From NCBI RefSeq assembly GCF_026212465.1, contig NC_080049.1, positions 6,228,964 to 6,292,963 on the forward strand: DNA of 64,000 nucleotides, in the 5' to 3' direction. Origin of the DNA: Amaranthus tricolor (lineage: Eukaryota > Streptophyta > Magnoliopsida > Caryophyllales > Amaranthaceae). Below the pieces are notes generated by a model. That model had not been told where the DNA came from. It did not search any database and saw only the letters and a program-made list of their open reading frames with translations. Position numbers and translations under genes: made by a program. Shown one piece after another: positions 30,164 to 43,236 of this stretch; position 1 is the first letter of the stretch; every line of letters starts with the position of its first letter.

Positions 30164-33100
30164 ATTTCTGTTAATTTGACGGTTAATATAATTTATATTT
30201 AAGATATTATAAGTATTTATTTTCAAGTTTTGATAAAAAAATATATATTTTCTGTTTTTATTCACTTAACTTATAGAGAACTAAAATAAGAATGATGATA
30301 TAATTGATGATGCATGTATGAATATTGAATAAACATAATCAAGCAATAAATTTAAACATGCTTAATATCGAATGCATTGCACTATATGTTATTTTGCTAA
30401 ATTAATATAATACATGACACTAAGTGAATACAGTATACATGCTACATTTATGCATCGCACTATATGTCTCTATAAACAATTCTTTTTACATCATAACAAT
30501 ATATTAGTTAGTTACATGTTCACTAATATAAATTGCATTTAAGAATCGCTACTATAAATAACTTGATTTGAATGTCTTGTTAATTTTTACAAATTTTATT
30601 TATCATTAAACGCATAACTCTCCTGATTAATTCTAGCCTATTACATTAGTTCATTTGGCAAGACTCTTTAAATAATGTTATTTATCATTTTTCAATCTTT
30701 TAATTAAATTGTATGCTTTGTATTTTTTTTCAGAAATTAAATGTTGAAATTTTATTGTGAAAGTTTTTTTCATTTATTTAAAAATAGAATTTCTTTTTAT
30801 TATCTTTTAATATTTATCAAATTTTTTTAAAAAAATAGCATTTTAATAAATTGTTTGAATGTCACATTATTATTTATCTAATTTGATATAGCTTTTAAAT
30901 ATGTTAATAAATTATACCTATTGTAAACTTATAATTATTTTAACTTTTATTATTTCCTAAATTAATTTGGCATGTAATAAGTAAGAAACCAATAAGATTA
31001 TTCTATTTGTCATAACTCTAATAACTTGATACTTGAAATGTCCAACTCTTTTATAACATTGTATGATTTAATAGGTCGGTTTACTTTTAGCAAATATACC
31101 TAATAGATAAGTTTATTAAAAAATAAATAATAGGTATATTTATTTTTGACGGATCAAACAAAAGTTAATATTGGCAATTTACGTACCTTTGAATTATCAT
31201 AGCTTTCTTATAATTAAATTTGTTATTAATACTCAATTTAAGACCTTTATGTGATTGATCCATAGCTAAAACAACACGTACACTTGCATTACTAAAATTT
31301 ACCCAATTGTAAATTTTAAGTGAAAATCATTTTAACCTAGAAATTGACAATGTAACTCTAGTATTGTGACAACCACTAAACTAAACAACCTTAGATTTTT
31401 CTTTTATTATGTTCATAGCTAGTATAGGACAATAATGATACATAAAGCTACTTTGTTATATTTAGAAATTGATTGACACCCTAAATAAAAATAATTAAAG
31501 TTAGGGCTATCATACATCAGCAAAGAAGTAGGAGTAATAAATAATTTATATTTCTCTCATGAGTATTATCATAGAAAAAACTAATAACAACAAATCATGT
31601 TCACCAACCCCACAAAGGCACCAAGTATTGGCACCTTATAGAAAGACTTAGCTATATCCTTCCACCCATTCAATATAATAATGAATATTAAGACTTATAA
31701 TAGGAAAGCTAGAGAGCTTCTTTTCTGTTACGTTTCCTGTTATTTATTATGAAAAAAATGACCTAAATAATGATATGTAAAGACTAGAATATTTTATCAT
31801 TAGTTTGAGTAGTACATTAATCACTAGACATAAAAACAAATGGGTACCGATTGTTCTAATCCAAATTATTCAGGTACCCGATAATCAGATATTCGGATAC
31901 TCAGATTTTTGGATATCGGTTATATACACCCCTATCTAGTTATGTAATCAAACTCACTATGGGTAAGTAGATATATCTATCACGGTTATACTCATCTTAA
32001 ATATGCTATGTATTCACACCATGTCGCATTTATGCTTCCTATACAATTGTCATTCCTTACAAATTAATTATATATCTTAGTTTATTTAAGTCCTACAATA
32101 TTAATAAGATAAAAACAAAACGTATGGTCAATAATTTACCATATTATTTATCTGGAAACTAATATTTGAAATCCTTATTTAAAATAAGATCTTATAAAGA
32201 GCTAAAAGATATATAGTACCTTTAATTATGATATTTTAAAAAAATTTAATATCCTGAAATTTGTGTCAATAAATTTTAATAGTAATACATAAACTTTTAA
32301 AAGGTAGCATATTATAAATATGAGATAGACTAGTATGGAGGTGGACGGGCAAATATGGATTGGGGTAGGTGTATAAGAGAATAAGATCTTATATTCATTA
32401 CCTACCCACTATTAATGATATGTGAAAACTTATTTTACTTATATTCAATCACTATTTTCCAAATTGATTCCTTCAACTGACGCGCATATAATGCGAATTT
32501 ATAAAATTTTATCTATTTATAATTTCTAAATTTTGAGATGTAAGTTTATTTTGAAAGGGTGGACTATAAATTTAACTATGACTATCAATTTTTGTAATAA
32601 TGTACATAAATATAGGATCAACAATATATTATTATGCAAAGTATCAAAGTTGAGAAGACATTAATAATGGCCACTAAGGTGGAAAAATGTTATCTAACCA
32701 AAAAAAAAAAAAAAAAAAGAAGAAAAAAGAAGCAGAAGTGGATAAAAATGTACAAGACTAGAACTGAGCTCATTCTTTAAAAATTATACTAATTAATTAT
32801 CATAATTATACTCTTAGGAACTTAATCAAAGATTGTGATAATAAGTGGGTCCCATTTAGAAACTTATGAGGGAATGTTTCCTAAGACTAGGATCAACAAT
32901 AATCCACATTAATTGTCAACCATACCTGAGATAAGGAAGGAGGGGTTGACTACTTAGCAGGCAACATTGACAGGAAGGACTCCATTAGTCAAATATAATA
33001 TGTTTTTTCACATGTCTATTGTTATGGGATGAACAAGCTTTGCCTTCACATTGGTGGAGCACCCATTATTTTTTTCTTTTTTTTGGGGCAAGTCAACCTT

Positions 33101-33371
33101 CATGGATTTTTAGTTGTTAGTTTTTCATTTTGATTTATTAAAAGAAATTATTATTGATATTATTATTCGTCCTATTAAAAATATTGTTGGAGAAAAGAAA
33201 ATTTTAAATTTCCTTTAAAGATAGAGTTATTTTTCCTTTTCATCCAAAGAATCTGCCTAATTAATATCCACCGGATCTTCATTACACATTTACACCCATT
33301 TTCTATTATATACCCAAATCTTCATTTATGCCCATAATCATTCTTCGTTATCACTGCCCAACATGAAAAAT
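30164..33371. other. Long AT-rich non-coding stretch
   Basis: No ORF of note. It may be the body of the Helitron-like element. Around 31830-31930 there is a patch of GGATAC/CGGATAT/TCAGATATTCGG words like the ends of the 9.5-kb element. A poly-A run lies at 32699-32718. Confidence 0.4.

Positions 33372-33452
<81 letters not shown>
33372..33452. repeat. AAT trinucleotide microsatellite
   Basis: About 26 AAT units. The poly-Ile minus-strand ORF covering it is an artefact of the repeat. Confidence 0.95.
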
Positions 33453-33582
33453 GAACTATTAAAATTAAGCCATATCAAAGCTGAAATATTCAAATCAAAA
33501 GAGATTAAATCTGAGCGGACCACATCTTAATTGAGGTTAAACATAGATTTGTAATGTAGCAATTGTAGTTTTCATAACTTTG

Positions 33583-33610
33583 TTTTTTTTTTTTTTTTTT
33601 TTTTTTTTAC
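33583..33610. repeat. Poly-T run
   Basis: An uninterrupted T tract of nearly 30 bases. It could be the tail of a minus-strand retroposon, but no body was identified. Confidence 0.9.
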
Positions 33611-33738
33611 TTCCTTTATGTTTGTTATAGTTACATCAGTAGAGCCGGCCATAAGCAAAGCAGCCGGAGCACGCTTAGGGCCTCTTCATTATTAGGATCT
33701 CTTATTTTCTGTTTACTATGATAGATAATTACCAGGGT

Positions 33739-33789
33739 TGTAATGGCAAAGCTATTAACTTGTTCTTCTTAGGTCTTTGGTTCAATTCC
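33739..33789 (+). other. Possible second SINE-like box A/box B pair
   Basis: TGTAATGGCAAAGC (33739-33752) and GGTTCAATTCC (33779-33789) are spaced as in a tRNA-derived promoter. The second is a near-perfect box B. No acceptor stem is visible, so it is not a tRNA gene. Confidence 0.35.
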
Positions 33790-34726
33790 TCTTGTTTTCA
33801 AATTTTCTTTTCTTTTTTGATTTTTTTATTTAAATTCCTCCCTCGTCTATATTTCTTTTTTTCTTAGTCTTTTGCATTCTACATACTGATTTTTTATATT
33901 CTTGTAAGTGTAAGCGACATGAAGTAATTTAATTTTTGCACTTGATTATTTGTTATTACTTGATATTTTAGATTTTTTTTTCCAATTGTAGGATTTAATT
34001 ACATGCATGAGTGTCATAGCTTTTTGCTAATGTTTCAGTAGTTGGTGGCTATTTATTTTTTTAATCTTTTTTAAAGTTATGGCCGGTAGTATACTAATGA
34101 ATATTATATAATATTTTTATATTTCCAATTGAGAAACATTTAATATAAATATTGGACAATTAGTGTTGTTGATTTTTTTTATTTTTTCTCTGTTAACTAA
34201 TTTACTTTAAGAACTGTCATTTGAAAAATATACTCTAATATTTTATCAACCATCTTTCAAAAAAAAATCAATAATCGGACATATGTTTATTTCTTAAGGG
34301 CCCATAAATTAATTTCGCTCAGGGCCATTAAAATGTTGAAGTTTATCTTTAAATTTTAATTATAGCAATTTTTATATACACGAAAGTAACTTCTTTTATT
34401 TACATTATTCTTACACAAACACTTTTTTCCATCATCTAAAATTTTCTAACAAAATTTGGGTTTACTTTGAACAGGCTCAAATTAAATCAATAAATATCTA
34501 TTTTATTTAAACTCATTTAATATTTATTCAAGTTACCCCAATAGAGAGCCGACCGTATAACGAGGCAAGAGAATCTAGGCCTTGGGCCTTTTAAAAAGTA
34601 GAAAAATATCGCTTTAATATTTATAGTTTAGGGCTTATAATAGTATATTAAGTAATTAGAGATCTATAATTATTATTTCGCTTTAAGCCTCTCAAATGTC
34701 AGAATCAACTCTAGGTAGCAATTGAA

Positions 34727-34778
<52 letters not shown>
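34727..34778. repeat. AAT microsatellite
   Basis: About 17 AAT units without interruption. Confidence 0.95.
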
Positions 34779-34779
<1 letters not shown>

Positions 34780-35218
34780 AAAGTCAACACCACATAATCC
34801 ACTAATTTATTTAACCATGCGTGCATCCTTGTGTAATACTAAAAATTAAGTTAATTGTCTACATCCTCTAATTAATAGTAAATAGCAATACCATCTCCTA
34901 TCCTTGTAAGAATTTCTGACATGTACTAATATGTCCTCTTATGTCTAATACAAATAAAAAAAGGGAATGAATTATTTGGCATAAACTTAAAGATATTAAC
35001 TACTTATCTTTCAAGAAGTAAAAGCTGTCAATTGGTTGTGGTATGTTTGTCTACTTCCAAACAATGGAATTCTTAGTTGGATTTGTATGGATTATTTTTG
35101 GCACATACGGTAGTGGAGCACTAGGATGATAAAGCTTTTTTTACCTTTTTTTTTTAATATTTAATAGAAGTCATAAGTCTTGACTTTGATAATAAATAGA
35201 TAAACGGTCGTGAATGTA

Positions 35219-35239
35219 AATATATATATATATATATAT
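35219..35239. repeat. TA microsatellite
   Basis: About ten TA units. Confidence 0.9.
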
Positions 35240-36082
35240 GATTTGATCAAATTATTTTATCAACTAGTTCACGGTGTGCTGTTGTACCTCTTTTCGAACC
35301 ACCACATTATTTGGTCCAGCTTTAGAATTGTAATAAAGGTATCAATCATAGTAGTTTTCTACAAACCCCTTTTCAATAGATAATCTCTTACGACTTCAAG
35401 AGATCTCATTCTACGGTTATTATACCGTTTGCATGGACATCTAACCTCATATTCCGAATTGTTTTTCTTTGCACATAATTGTATAAATTCCTAAACCCTT
35501 TCAAATATCTAATATTATAAACTCCATCACAACTTCGTTTACACATCCAATTTCTTTTATTAGGAAAATCCATTCTTCAGCAAAATAATTACTCATTTTA
35601 ATAATCAACCTTTCAACCACATCTCGACAGAAACATAGGCGAAAAGTTTATTGAATAAAAAGCGATCGGTATTCAGTCTAAAGGTATATTTTTTTTAAAA
35701 AATTACGCATACTGATTTCACAACATATATAATATAATAAAATAAATAATGTATATAGTTAACATATATCATAAACGGTTTAATAATAAAAAAGTTAAAA
35801 ATTTAAAGTCTACCTATTTGACAAAAACATATACAATAAATATAAGATAAAAGTAGCATATAAGATAATTAATATATATTATAAATATAACATAAATCAT
35901 ATTTAAAATATAAATAACGTAAATATAAAATATGAAAAAATAACATACCTTGATATTTTGTTGAATAAATAATTTATTTTTTTAAGTATAAGGAGAAAAT
36001 AGATATTTTTGGAAGAATAGTATGTGTTGTTTTGTATAATATATTGTTATTTATAGATGGAAAATGATGTGGGCGATAAAAA

Positions 36083-36375
36083 TAAAAATTCAAACTTTTG
36101 ACTAATTGCCGATTAAATACCGACCAACTCGCCAACTCTAATTTTACCGACTTAAAAAGGGTAATTATAAGGAGAATCGGTGAGATTCTAACTATTTCTT
36201 TGGTTTTTTAGTAGGTATTTAGTTCTAAGTTTCTACTAACATGAAATTAATAGGAATTTAGTCAGAATTTCAGACTAATATAGGTCAGTCTGTATTTTAC
36301 TCAGAATTTTTCAACTGTTTACTGGTTAGTCAGAGTGGTTAGTTTGTTTTAATGGTTTTGTTTGTAGTAGTTTGA
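36083..36375 (-). mobile_element. CACTA-like subterminal region (tentative)
   Basis: Read on the minus strand the stretch begins CTACTACAAACAAAACC near 36375, close to the CACTACTACAAA start of plant CACTA elements. It continues with repeated short words (GACTAAC, TAGTCTGA, CTGACTAA) like the subterminal binding repeats. No opposite end and no 3-bp duplication was found. Confidence 0.3.
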
Positions 36376-37629
36376 CCAACTAATTTTAAACAAATTGAGG
36401 GTAGCAAGTAAAAATTTTATAAAATAGTATTGGTATTCATATGAAGTTACCAATGCTATTTTTATAAATTTTTATAAAAATTTACAAAAGTTAAATACTT
36501 TTTATTTTGTTACAAAATTATTAACTACAATGGATTATTTCTATTCATTGAATATATTGTATGGTTTAGATATATATTGTTTGATAAAATAAGTTTTTGA
36601 AAGTGTAAATAAGTAAAATTACTCATGCGACAAGAATGATCACATATGCACTAGGACTGATAACGCTTCTCACGAGGAGGTTTTTCACAACTTCTAATCT
36701 ATTATTTTGCATTTTAGTATTACTTTGTAATGTATACACATTAAAAAATTATATATATCATTACTAAATTTTCTAATTATATTCATATAAATCAACAAAT
36801 TAAACTAAAAAAAAATTGTACATTATGCGGACATGTATATTAGTAAGTGGTATTTAAGTGTCTCATTACATTGCTAAAAAGGCCTTGCTTGTTCAAGTTA
36901 AATTGGATCAGCTCATGTGTTATTCTAGTCAAATAAATAATGTTATCAACTTATAGATTTAAAAGTAAATATTTCTATTAAAATTGTTAAAAAAAGACCA
37001 AGTTGGTTTAGTTACCGCCCAAAGAAGACAATATATTTTTTAAACTTCTATTTTTAAATTCTAAGAATGAGCTGAACCTAATTTCATGTGATACACCCAA
37101 GCAAATATTTTTGTAATATCTTTGAAAACAAATTTGGAATTTTACCAAACAAATATCTACAAATAGAAAGCTAATGATCAAAATGGGTTGACCCCACTAG
37201 AGTCTAACACCTATAAGTATATACTCCATCTCCATTGCCTTATTGGTTACCGTAATATGAGTCAATCTCCAAATTCATGTAAGTTGTACAAATAATTATT
37301 ATATATTGACTCTCTGACATTAGCAAAACTAATTAAAGTATGTAACATCACTTAATATTAATATATCTTATCATAACATTTAACAACAAACAACCATATT
37401 AAAATAATATATAAATCCGTATTTTATTTTAATAACACGAAATGCTAGATCAAATTTAAATAGGTTTCTTCTAAAAACTAAAAAACATGTGGTAATAGAA
37501 AGAGTTATCCACCAATTTTTTGTGTTATTCAACGTTTCACTAAATTTCATGATATTTAATCGACCCTTGTGCAAGATGTATGCATGCGAGAACGAGTCAA
37601 AAAGTACAATTTGACACAAGTTTAGCTTA
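36376..37629. other. Spacer, nothing recognised
   Basis: AT-rich. The minus-strand ORF 37619-37380 has no domain. Confidence 0.4.
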
Positions 37630-37885
37630 GAGGGGTTGGACGGTTGGGACTTGAGCCTCCCCTAAGGTAGCTTACCCATGCTCATATGTGAGGACACCAT
37701 TTTTTATGAACCCATGAGGTTCCAAGGACATGACTTTGATACCATGACAAATCGTTATGGATCGGTGTGGACAAACTTGCGACCAACATTAGGCTTATGT
37801 GTACAAGCTCACGATAAAAGAGACTTATCAACTACACACAAAATTGATGAGATTTCTTCCCAGAATCATAAGGCAGTAGGATAAG
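37630..37885 (-). other. Possible LTR edge with minus-strand primer site
   Basis: On the minus strand ...GATTTGTCA is followed directly by TGGTATCAAAG (37744-37734), an initiator-Met primer site. This suggests an LTR ending at 37745 and extending to the right. No partner LTR or gag was found, so this may be a decayed copia 5' end. Confidence 0.3.
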
Positions 37886-38039
37886 TGGCCAGCCAAAATA
37901 TATTAGTAAAATATTTTTTTAATCTAAATTTTTTGCTTTGAATCTCTTTTAAAATTAAACCCATGAACACATTTACATTGTGTTTGTGTGAAGGGATATA
38001 TAGTGAAGGGAAGGAGTTTTTTTTATGAGGATTAATTAA

Positions 38040-38530
38040 TAATCTCTTAGTTGGATAACAAAAAGGGAGGGGAGAGATTTGAAGGGGAGGTGTTTCGAAG
38101 AAAAACATGGACAAATTTTATAAAAATATATCTCTGCTCCTAAAGTGAAAATATTTGGAAGAACAATACTAATTTTTCTTCATTTTCCCTTTTCCTTTCT
38201 TTTTGATAAAGAAATAAAATGTGCTCTCTCTTCTTATCCCTCCGACACTCTCTTTCTTTTCCTCTCATAATTTGTTATCCAAACATAGTGCTACAATATG
38301 TATGGATAACAATTTTAGAGAAAAATGAATGGAATGGAAAGGGAAGAGAGAAGAAAAAAAAAGGAAGAGAAGTGAAAGAAAAATATTTTTGTTTGTTTAG
38401 GATAAAAGAGAAGGAAGAGGAAGACAAATGAGAGTTTTTCCTTCTAAATCTTTAAAACTTTAGAGAGATTAAGACGCTTAACAAAATTCTAATCCCTTCA
38501 AATCCATTTCTTTTCATTTTATTATCCAGA
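38040..38530. repeat. Purine/pyrimidine-rich foldback repeat
   Basis: GTTGGATAACAAAAAGGGAG and GATTTGAAGGGG on the left recur in opposite orientation on the right (CCTTCAAATCC, TTATTATCCAGA). A second opposed pair lies inside: GTTATCCAAACATAG and ATGGATAAC. The class resembles the blocks at 7218-7915. Confidence 0.4.
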
Positions 38531-38625
38531 TAAAAAAAATTTCACTCCTTTAAATTTCTTCCTCTTTTTCTTCAATTCCTTTATCTAAACACACTTTTAA
38601 TTTATATTATGTGGAATTCTTAATA

Positions 38626-38880
38626 CTCCCTCCGTTACTTTTTGTTTTTCCACTATATCTTTTGCACGCATATTTTAACAAATTTGAAGCCTTAATATCT
38701 TTAAGTACGCATCATAAAAAATACTAAAAATTATATATTAAAAAACTTTACATCAAGACAAATCTAACAAGATCTCACATGAATATATTTTATCTTCAAT
38801 AGATACTTCAAAAATCTAATTTAAATTTCTCTCTTAAAGTGGACAAACTTAAAATAGACAAAAAAAAAAAAAACAAGGCG
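38626..38880. mobile_element. Stowaway-like MITE, right end degraded
   Basis: It begins after TA with CTCCCTCCGTTACTTTTTG, the canonical Stowaway terminus. Near the right end AAAGTGGACAAACTTAAAAT pairs loosely with the TTTTTCCACT of the left arm. The right terminus is lost in a poly-A run. Length about 255 bp, no coding capacity. Confidence 0.65.
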
Positions 38881-41800
38881 AATTGAAAAAATAATAGTAA
38901 ACCTAATTCAATGAAAAAGATAGATCATACACAAACATTCATGTACAAGTTAAAATATCAATACCACGGCTAGAAAACGATATGTAGGATATTATCATGT
39001 CGTTGACCATTACATTTAGTTAGATTGTTGCTTTGGAAAAATTTTAGATGAAACTACTTGCTCTTACCAGTAAATAGTAATTCGATCCATAAGAATATTT
39101 TTTTTACTATTGAAATTATTCAAGTATATTTAGTTAAATCAGCCTTGTACAAGTTAAATTAATATTACATGAGCTATTTGTTTAACCAATAAAATTACTT
39201 TCTAACAATAATATTATGATTATTCTATTCTAAATTCATTGATAATAAAATCTTAAGTGGCCTGGGCTCAGTCTATAGACTCTATACATTGAAAAATATT
39301 TTTTTATATAAAACTAAGAAAATTTTTTATTACATTTTGTCAATAATTCCTTATAACATTCAAATAGATTTTTTAGTGTGATAGATTTGGTAATTAAAAG
39401 TTTTACTAGGTTGAAAACGATTAATTAATTTAGGTTCAATTAATATATAATTTTCCCAATTAAAAAATATAGCAACTAATTCAATCGGAACAACCCAACT
39501 TACAAAAGATTTTCTCATCAATGCTGGTATCAATATTAAATTAATTATATAATTATATAATTATATATTGTTTACTGCTTGGATTTTCTTTAAGAGTTTG
39601 ACATCGTAAACAAAAATAATTGAATTTGTTTCTTGATTTCTTTATCAAAACAACCTTAGTAAATTATAGCAATACTCCTCAATTTATACATTTATTTTTT
39701 TAGTTTAAATAATTTAAACATAATCAACAAAATAAAACGAAATAAAATGAAACGAAGGGAGTAGAACTTAAAGTGTGAATTAATAGGAGCCTTAAAGATA
39801 AGGAAAAATCATCCAGAATCAATCTAAAATTTTCCTGATTTTCCTACAATAATGTCACTTAATGATTAACAATAAATAATGCAAACTTTAGGAGGTATTT
39901 TCCTAGAGTAAACCCGGTTACTGAATGACTTATTATTTCAAGTATTTTTTTAAAAAGATAAATTAAATTAAATGTCGGAAAAAAATGTAAAATAAATGTT
40001 AAATTTTTTTTGACTTTTTTTATTGTTCAAAATTTTTTATGTAAATTTTCACTAATTTTACATTAATTTTCAGTTTAATTTTTTTGATAAATTATCTATT
40101 ATAGCAAGTCATTCGATTATTCCAGTCTACCCAAAAGAAATTACTCATAAAATTAAGGTGAGATTGTTCATGATTATTCAAGTTTTATTAATGAACGTTA
40201 AATTATATATAGTAGGTTGTTTTTTCTAAAAGATAAAAGGAGAATGTAGACTTAATTATGGACGTTTGAAGAATTGGAACCCACCAATCACCAAGTTCGT
40301 GTCCGTGGGGCTGAGTTAAACTGTAGTCTTAGTTTTCTAATATTTCTTCTATTTTAATCACTCTTCGTGTGCCCATCAGGCTCACTGTCCCCCCTTTCGG
40401 TCTCTTTTAGTTCTTCAAATTACTCTTTCTATTCTCTATTACTTCCTTTTTTGTCACCTAATGCACCTCATGCCTACCATATGATGACATCATCTTTCCT
40501 CTAAAGACTTCTATAGAAATATTCATTCGGACATCATGTCGATTTCGGATAATATTTTTGGGATCGATTCAAAACAGATTTTGTGTCCGCAATGATTTTT
40601 ACAATATTCGAATCGAATTCGGTGACAAGGCTGAATTGATGGGTTTTTTTTAACCTTACCAACTAAAAAATGTCAACAATAAAGCTTCAAAATAAGAAAA
40701 TTATCAATCTTAGTTACTTAATTTAATATAGCGTAGGCTGAAGAATGAGAGCAATGTAAGAATCAAACTCATAATCTTACATAAAAAAGTAGTCACTTAT
40801 TCTTCAGCTAAGACTAGACCTAATTCTCAACTGGAGTACATAGTTGATACAATATACTCCTACTTAGTAGTTCCTACATGTAACTTACCTAAATAATTGC
40901 ATTAGTGTAAAGATGGCTAGTGAAATTATCTCCTATTTCTACTTATTCACTATTATAGTTCCATTTGATTTTTACATATTTTTTAATATATATTAAATGC
41001 TAAATATCTCTAATTAATTGGGTAATTAATAATAACATATTCAGTGAATAAATATTCAGTGAATAAATATTCAGTGAATAAATATCACTATTAATAGAAA
41101 CTGAGAAAGTCTAAAAACATCATATTAAAGTTATATGAATTGATATTTGACATTTTTATCATTTACACGTGTTCTTTTAGCTTGCTACTAATGTAGATTA
41201 TGAAAAGATCTGAAGATGATCTTCATTTGTGCCATTCATGAACCAGAATAATGGACAAGGTTTTAGAGAGAGAGAGAGAGGAGAAGACTTCATTTTTATT
41301 ATGAACAACAGTACAAGAAGAATAGCTACCAGCTTATATACTGGGTTTAGATGGCAGCACTAACAAACTACATTCACCTACAATCACGTGGCATACAAAT
41401 TACATTCACGTGGCATGAATTAAAGAATTACTATCAGCAGATTAAGATTAATTTGTTATTGATATCTTCTCAATTTGTGTTAAAAAGTGTATCATATATT
41501 GTTGATGTTTTCAATGCATTTTTTTAGGAATGATTGTGTTTATAATTGAGGCTGATGTTGAATTCATGTTTGTTGATTTTAATCAATTTATGTTTTGGTG
41601 TTTACAAACCTCAATGTCTTAGTGTTTTAGAATACTAAAATTGTCGGTTTATTGATGTATTTTAATGAGTTAGATGTCAATTTTATACCTCCTCTTTTTA
41701 TGGTATCGATGACAATTAAGGACACTCGCCACTATAGTTGGTATATGGATATCAACATTGTTGCACAAGGGAGAACCCCAAACAAAGTTATCTTTGGATT

Positions 41801-41892
41801 GACTTATTGAGACAAATAAAATAAAACCCCAATATTATGTTGTTACTTATAAATAAAAAATTAATTATAAATCAAAAGTAACAAATAAATAA
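38881..41892. other. AT-rich spacer with short repeats
   Basis: No gene. GGACATCATGTCGATTTCGG words near 40530-40640 recall the 9.5-kb element ends. Around 41230-41440 a GA tract, ACGTGGCAT repeats and, on the minus strand, CAGTATATAAGC look like an LTR promoter fragment without a partner. Confidence 0.35.
41039..41083. repeat. Tandem repeat, 3 x 15 bp
   Basis: Three perfect copies of ATTCAGTGAATAAAT. Each unit contains the odd-length palindrome ATTCA-G-TGAAT. Confidence 0.95.
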
Positions 41893-42200
41893 GACTCCCT
41901 CTGTTTTTATTTGTTCTTTCCATTCACTTTTTGAGGAGATTTCAATACGAACTTAAAAGTCAAATAATTTTAATCGTGAGTTTTTAAAAATTCTAAAAAG
42001 TTCATACTTAGAAAATATATATTGAGACGAATCTATTAAAATCGCACATAGATATGTTTTTTCGTATAGATCGATGAGAAATCATAGTCAAAATTTGACA
42101 TTAAAATTCGTAAATTCAATTTGAGAAGAATATATGAAAATAAAAAGATTACAATATATCTAATAGTGTAAATAGTGTATGTAAATTGAAACGAAGGATG
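41893..42200. mobile_element. Stowaway-like MITE, decayed
   Basis: The left end CTCCCTCTGTTTTTATTTG and the right end on the minus strand, CATCCTTCGTTTCAATTTAC, are weak inverted repeats of the Stowaway type, and TA flanks the right side. The interior is AT-rich and contains a chance minus-strand ORF. Confidence 0.4.
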
Positions 42201-43236
42201 TATAAATTTATAAAATAGTGACATTAGAATTGTGGAAATTAGATTATTTGATCATAAGATTTAGAAAAATAGAAGTAAATGATGAGGAGAAGAATAAGAA
42301 AGTCGCCATCGGGCTCTGACTCTGAGGAAAAACCCAAGGTCTATTCCTTGTCTGGTCTTCTAGTCTTCTCTCCCCACGCGTGCACCGTGTAGACCCCACT
42401 TCACCTCCCACTCAGTTGACTTCTACTCCTATCCGATTTTCAAACTAAAAGCATGTGGCTTAGTGACGACAAATCCTAGTCTTGTGTTGTGTCATCCTGC
42501 ATCTTATCACAGCCACAACTAAGTTTAATTTAACGTTTTATTTCGGTTCGTCGATTTTAAGTTGGATGTTTTATGTTTTATGTTGGTTTAATATTGAATT
42601 TTGTGTTAATATTGATATTTATATAATTTTAAATTTATTTGGAAGTCAAGTTAAATTGAATTCTATTAAAAGTCGGGAAAATAGTTTGTTTTAAACACCT
42701 TTAGTCAGTGTCAAGTAAGAGTCTTGTATAGACTTTTCTATACTATTTTAGCGTATATCAAACTAATAATAACAAGTGTTTCTTAATAACTGTCTTTGTC
42801 AAATAAAAATACTTATTATTTTAATATTCTTTTAAGATTGATTCACGATAAAATAGAATGGACCAAATTCATGTGGACTTTGTGAACTGCCAGCTGCTGC
42901 GCCTTATTTTGTCATCCAGATTTCAGATATTTTATGTTTATAGCTGATTAATAGTAGTAAATCTCAATTTTCTTGGTGTACTCCACTCAGTTTGTCGGCT
43001 GATTAAGTGAGTATTAAGTATGCTCTTGGATGGTGAAATGAATCTTGGATTTGGATTTTGGTTTATTGGTTAAGGATTAGTTCATCTAAATTTCTGTTTA
43101 TTAGGTTTTGTATCAATAGATTTTTGAATTGTATTTAGATTTTAGTGCAAGAAATCAGATTTTAGATTCAACACATTTTAGTTACATCTACATACTTATA
43201 TATTCAAATTTGATAAAACGAGTAAAAATTTAGTAT
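42201..43236. other. Spacer, nothing firm
   Basis: A GC-richer patch (42300-42480) has no ORF that I can support. Confidence 0.35.

Larger units (their letters stand above)
33790..36082. other. AT-rich spacer with microsatellites
   Basis: It contains AGAGCCGACC/GGCCTTGGGCC words near 34550 that echo 33642-33685 (GAGCCGGCC, GGGCCTC), suggesting ends of one decayed repeat. No coding sequence. Confidence 0.35.

Noticed and set aside
32327..32345. 5' end of the Helitron-like element (TCTCATATTTATAATATG on the minus strand)
   Set aside because: It has A before TC as required, but the 3' flank does not give the expected A/T insertion context, and many such words occur by chance in AT-rich DNA.
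33338..33523. Poly-Ile ORF on the minus strand
   Set aside because: It is produced by the AAT microsatellite.
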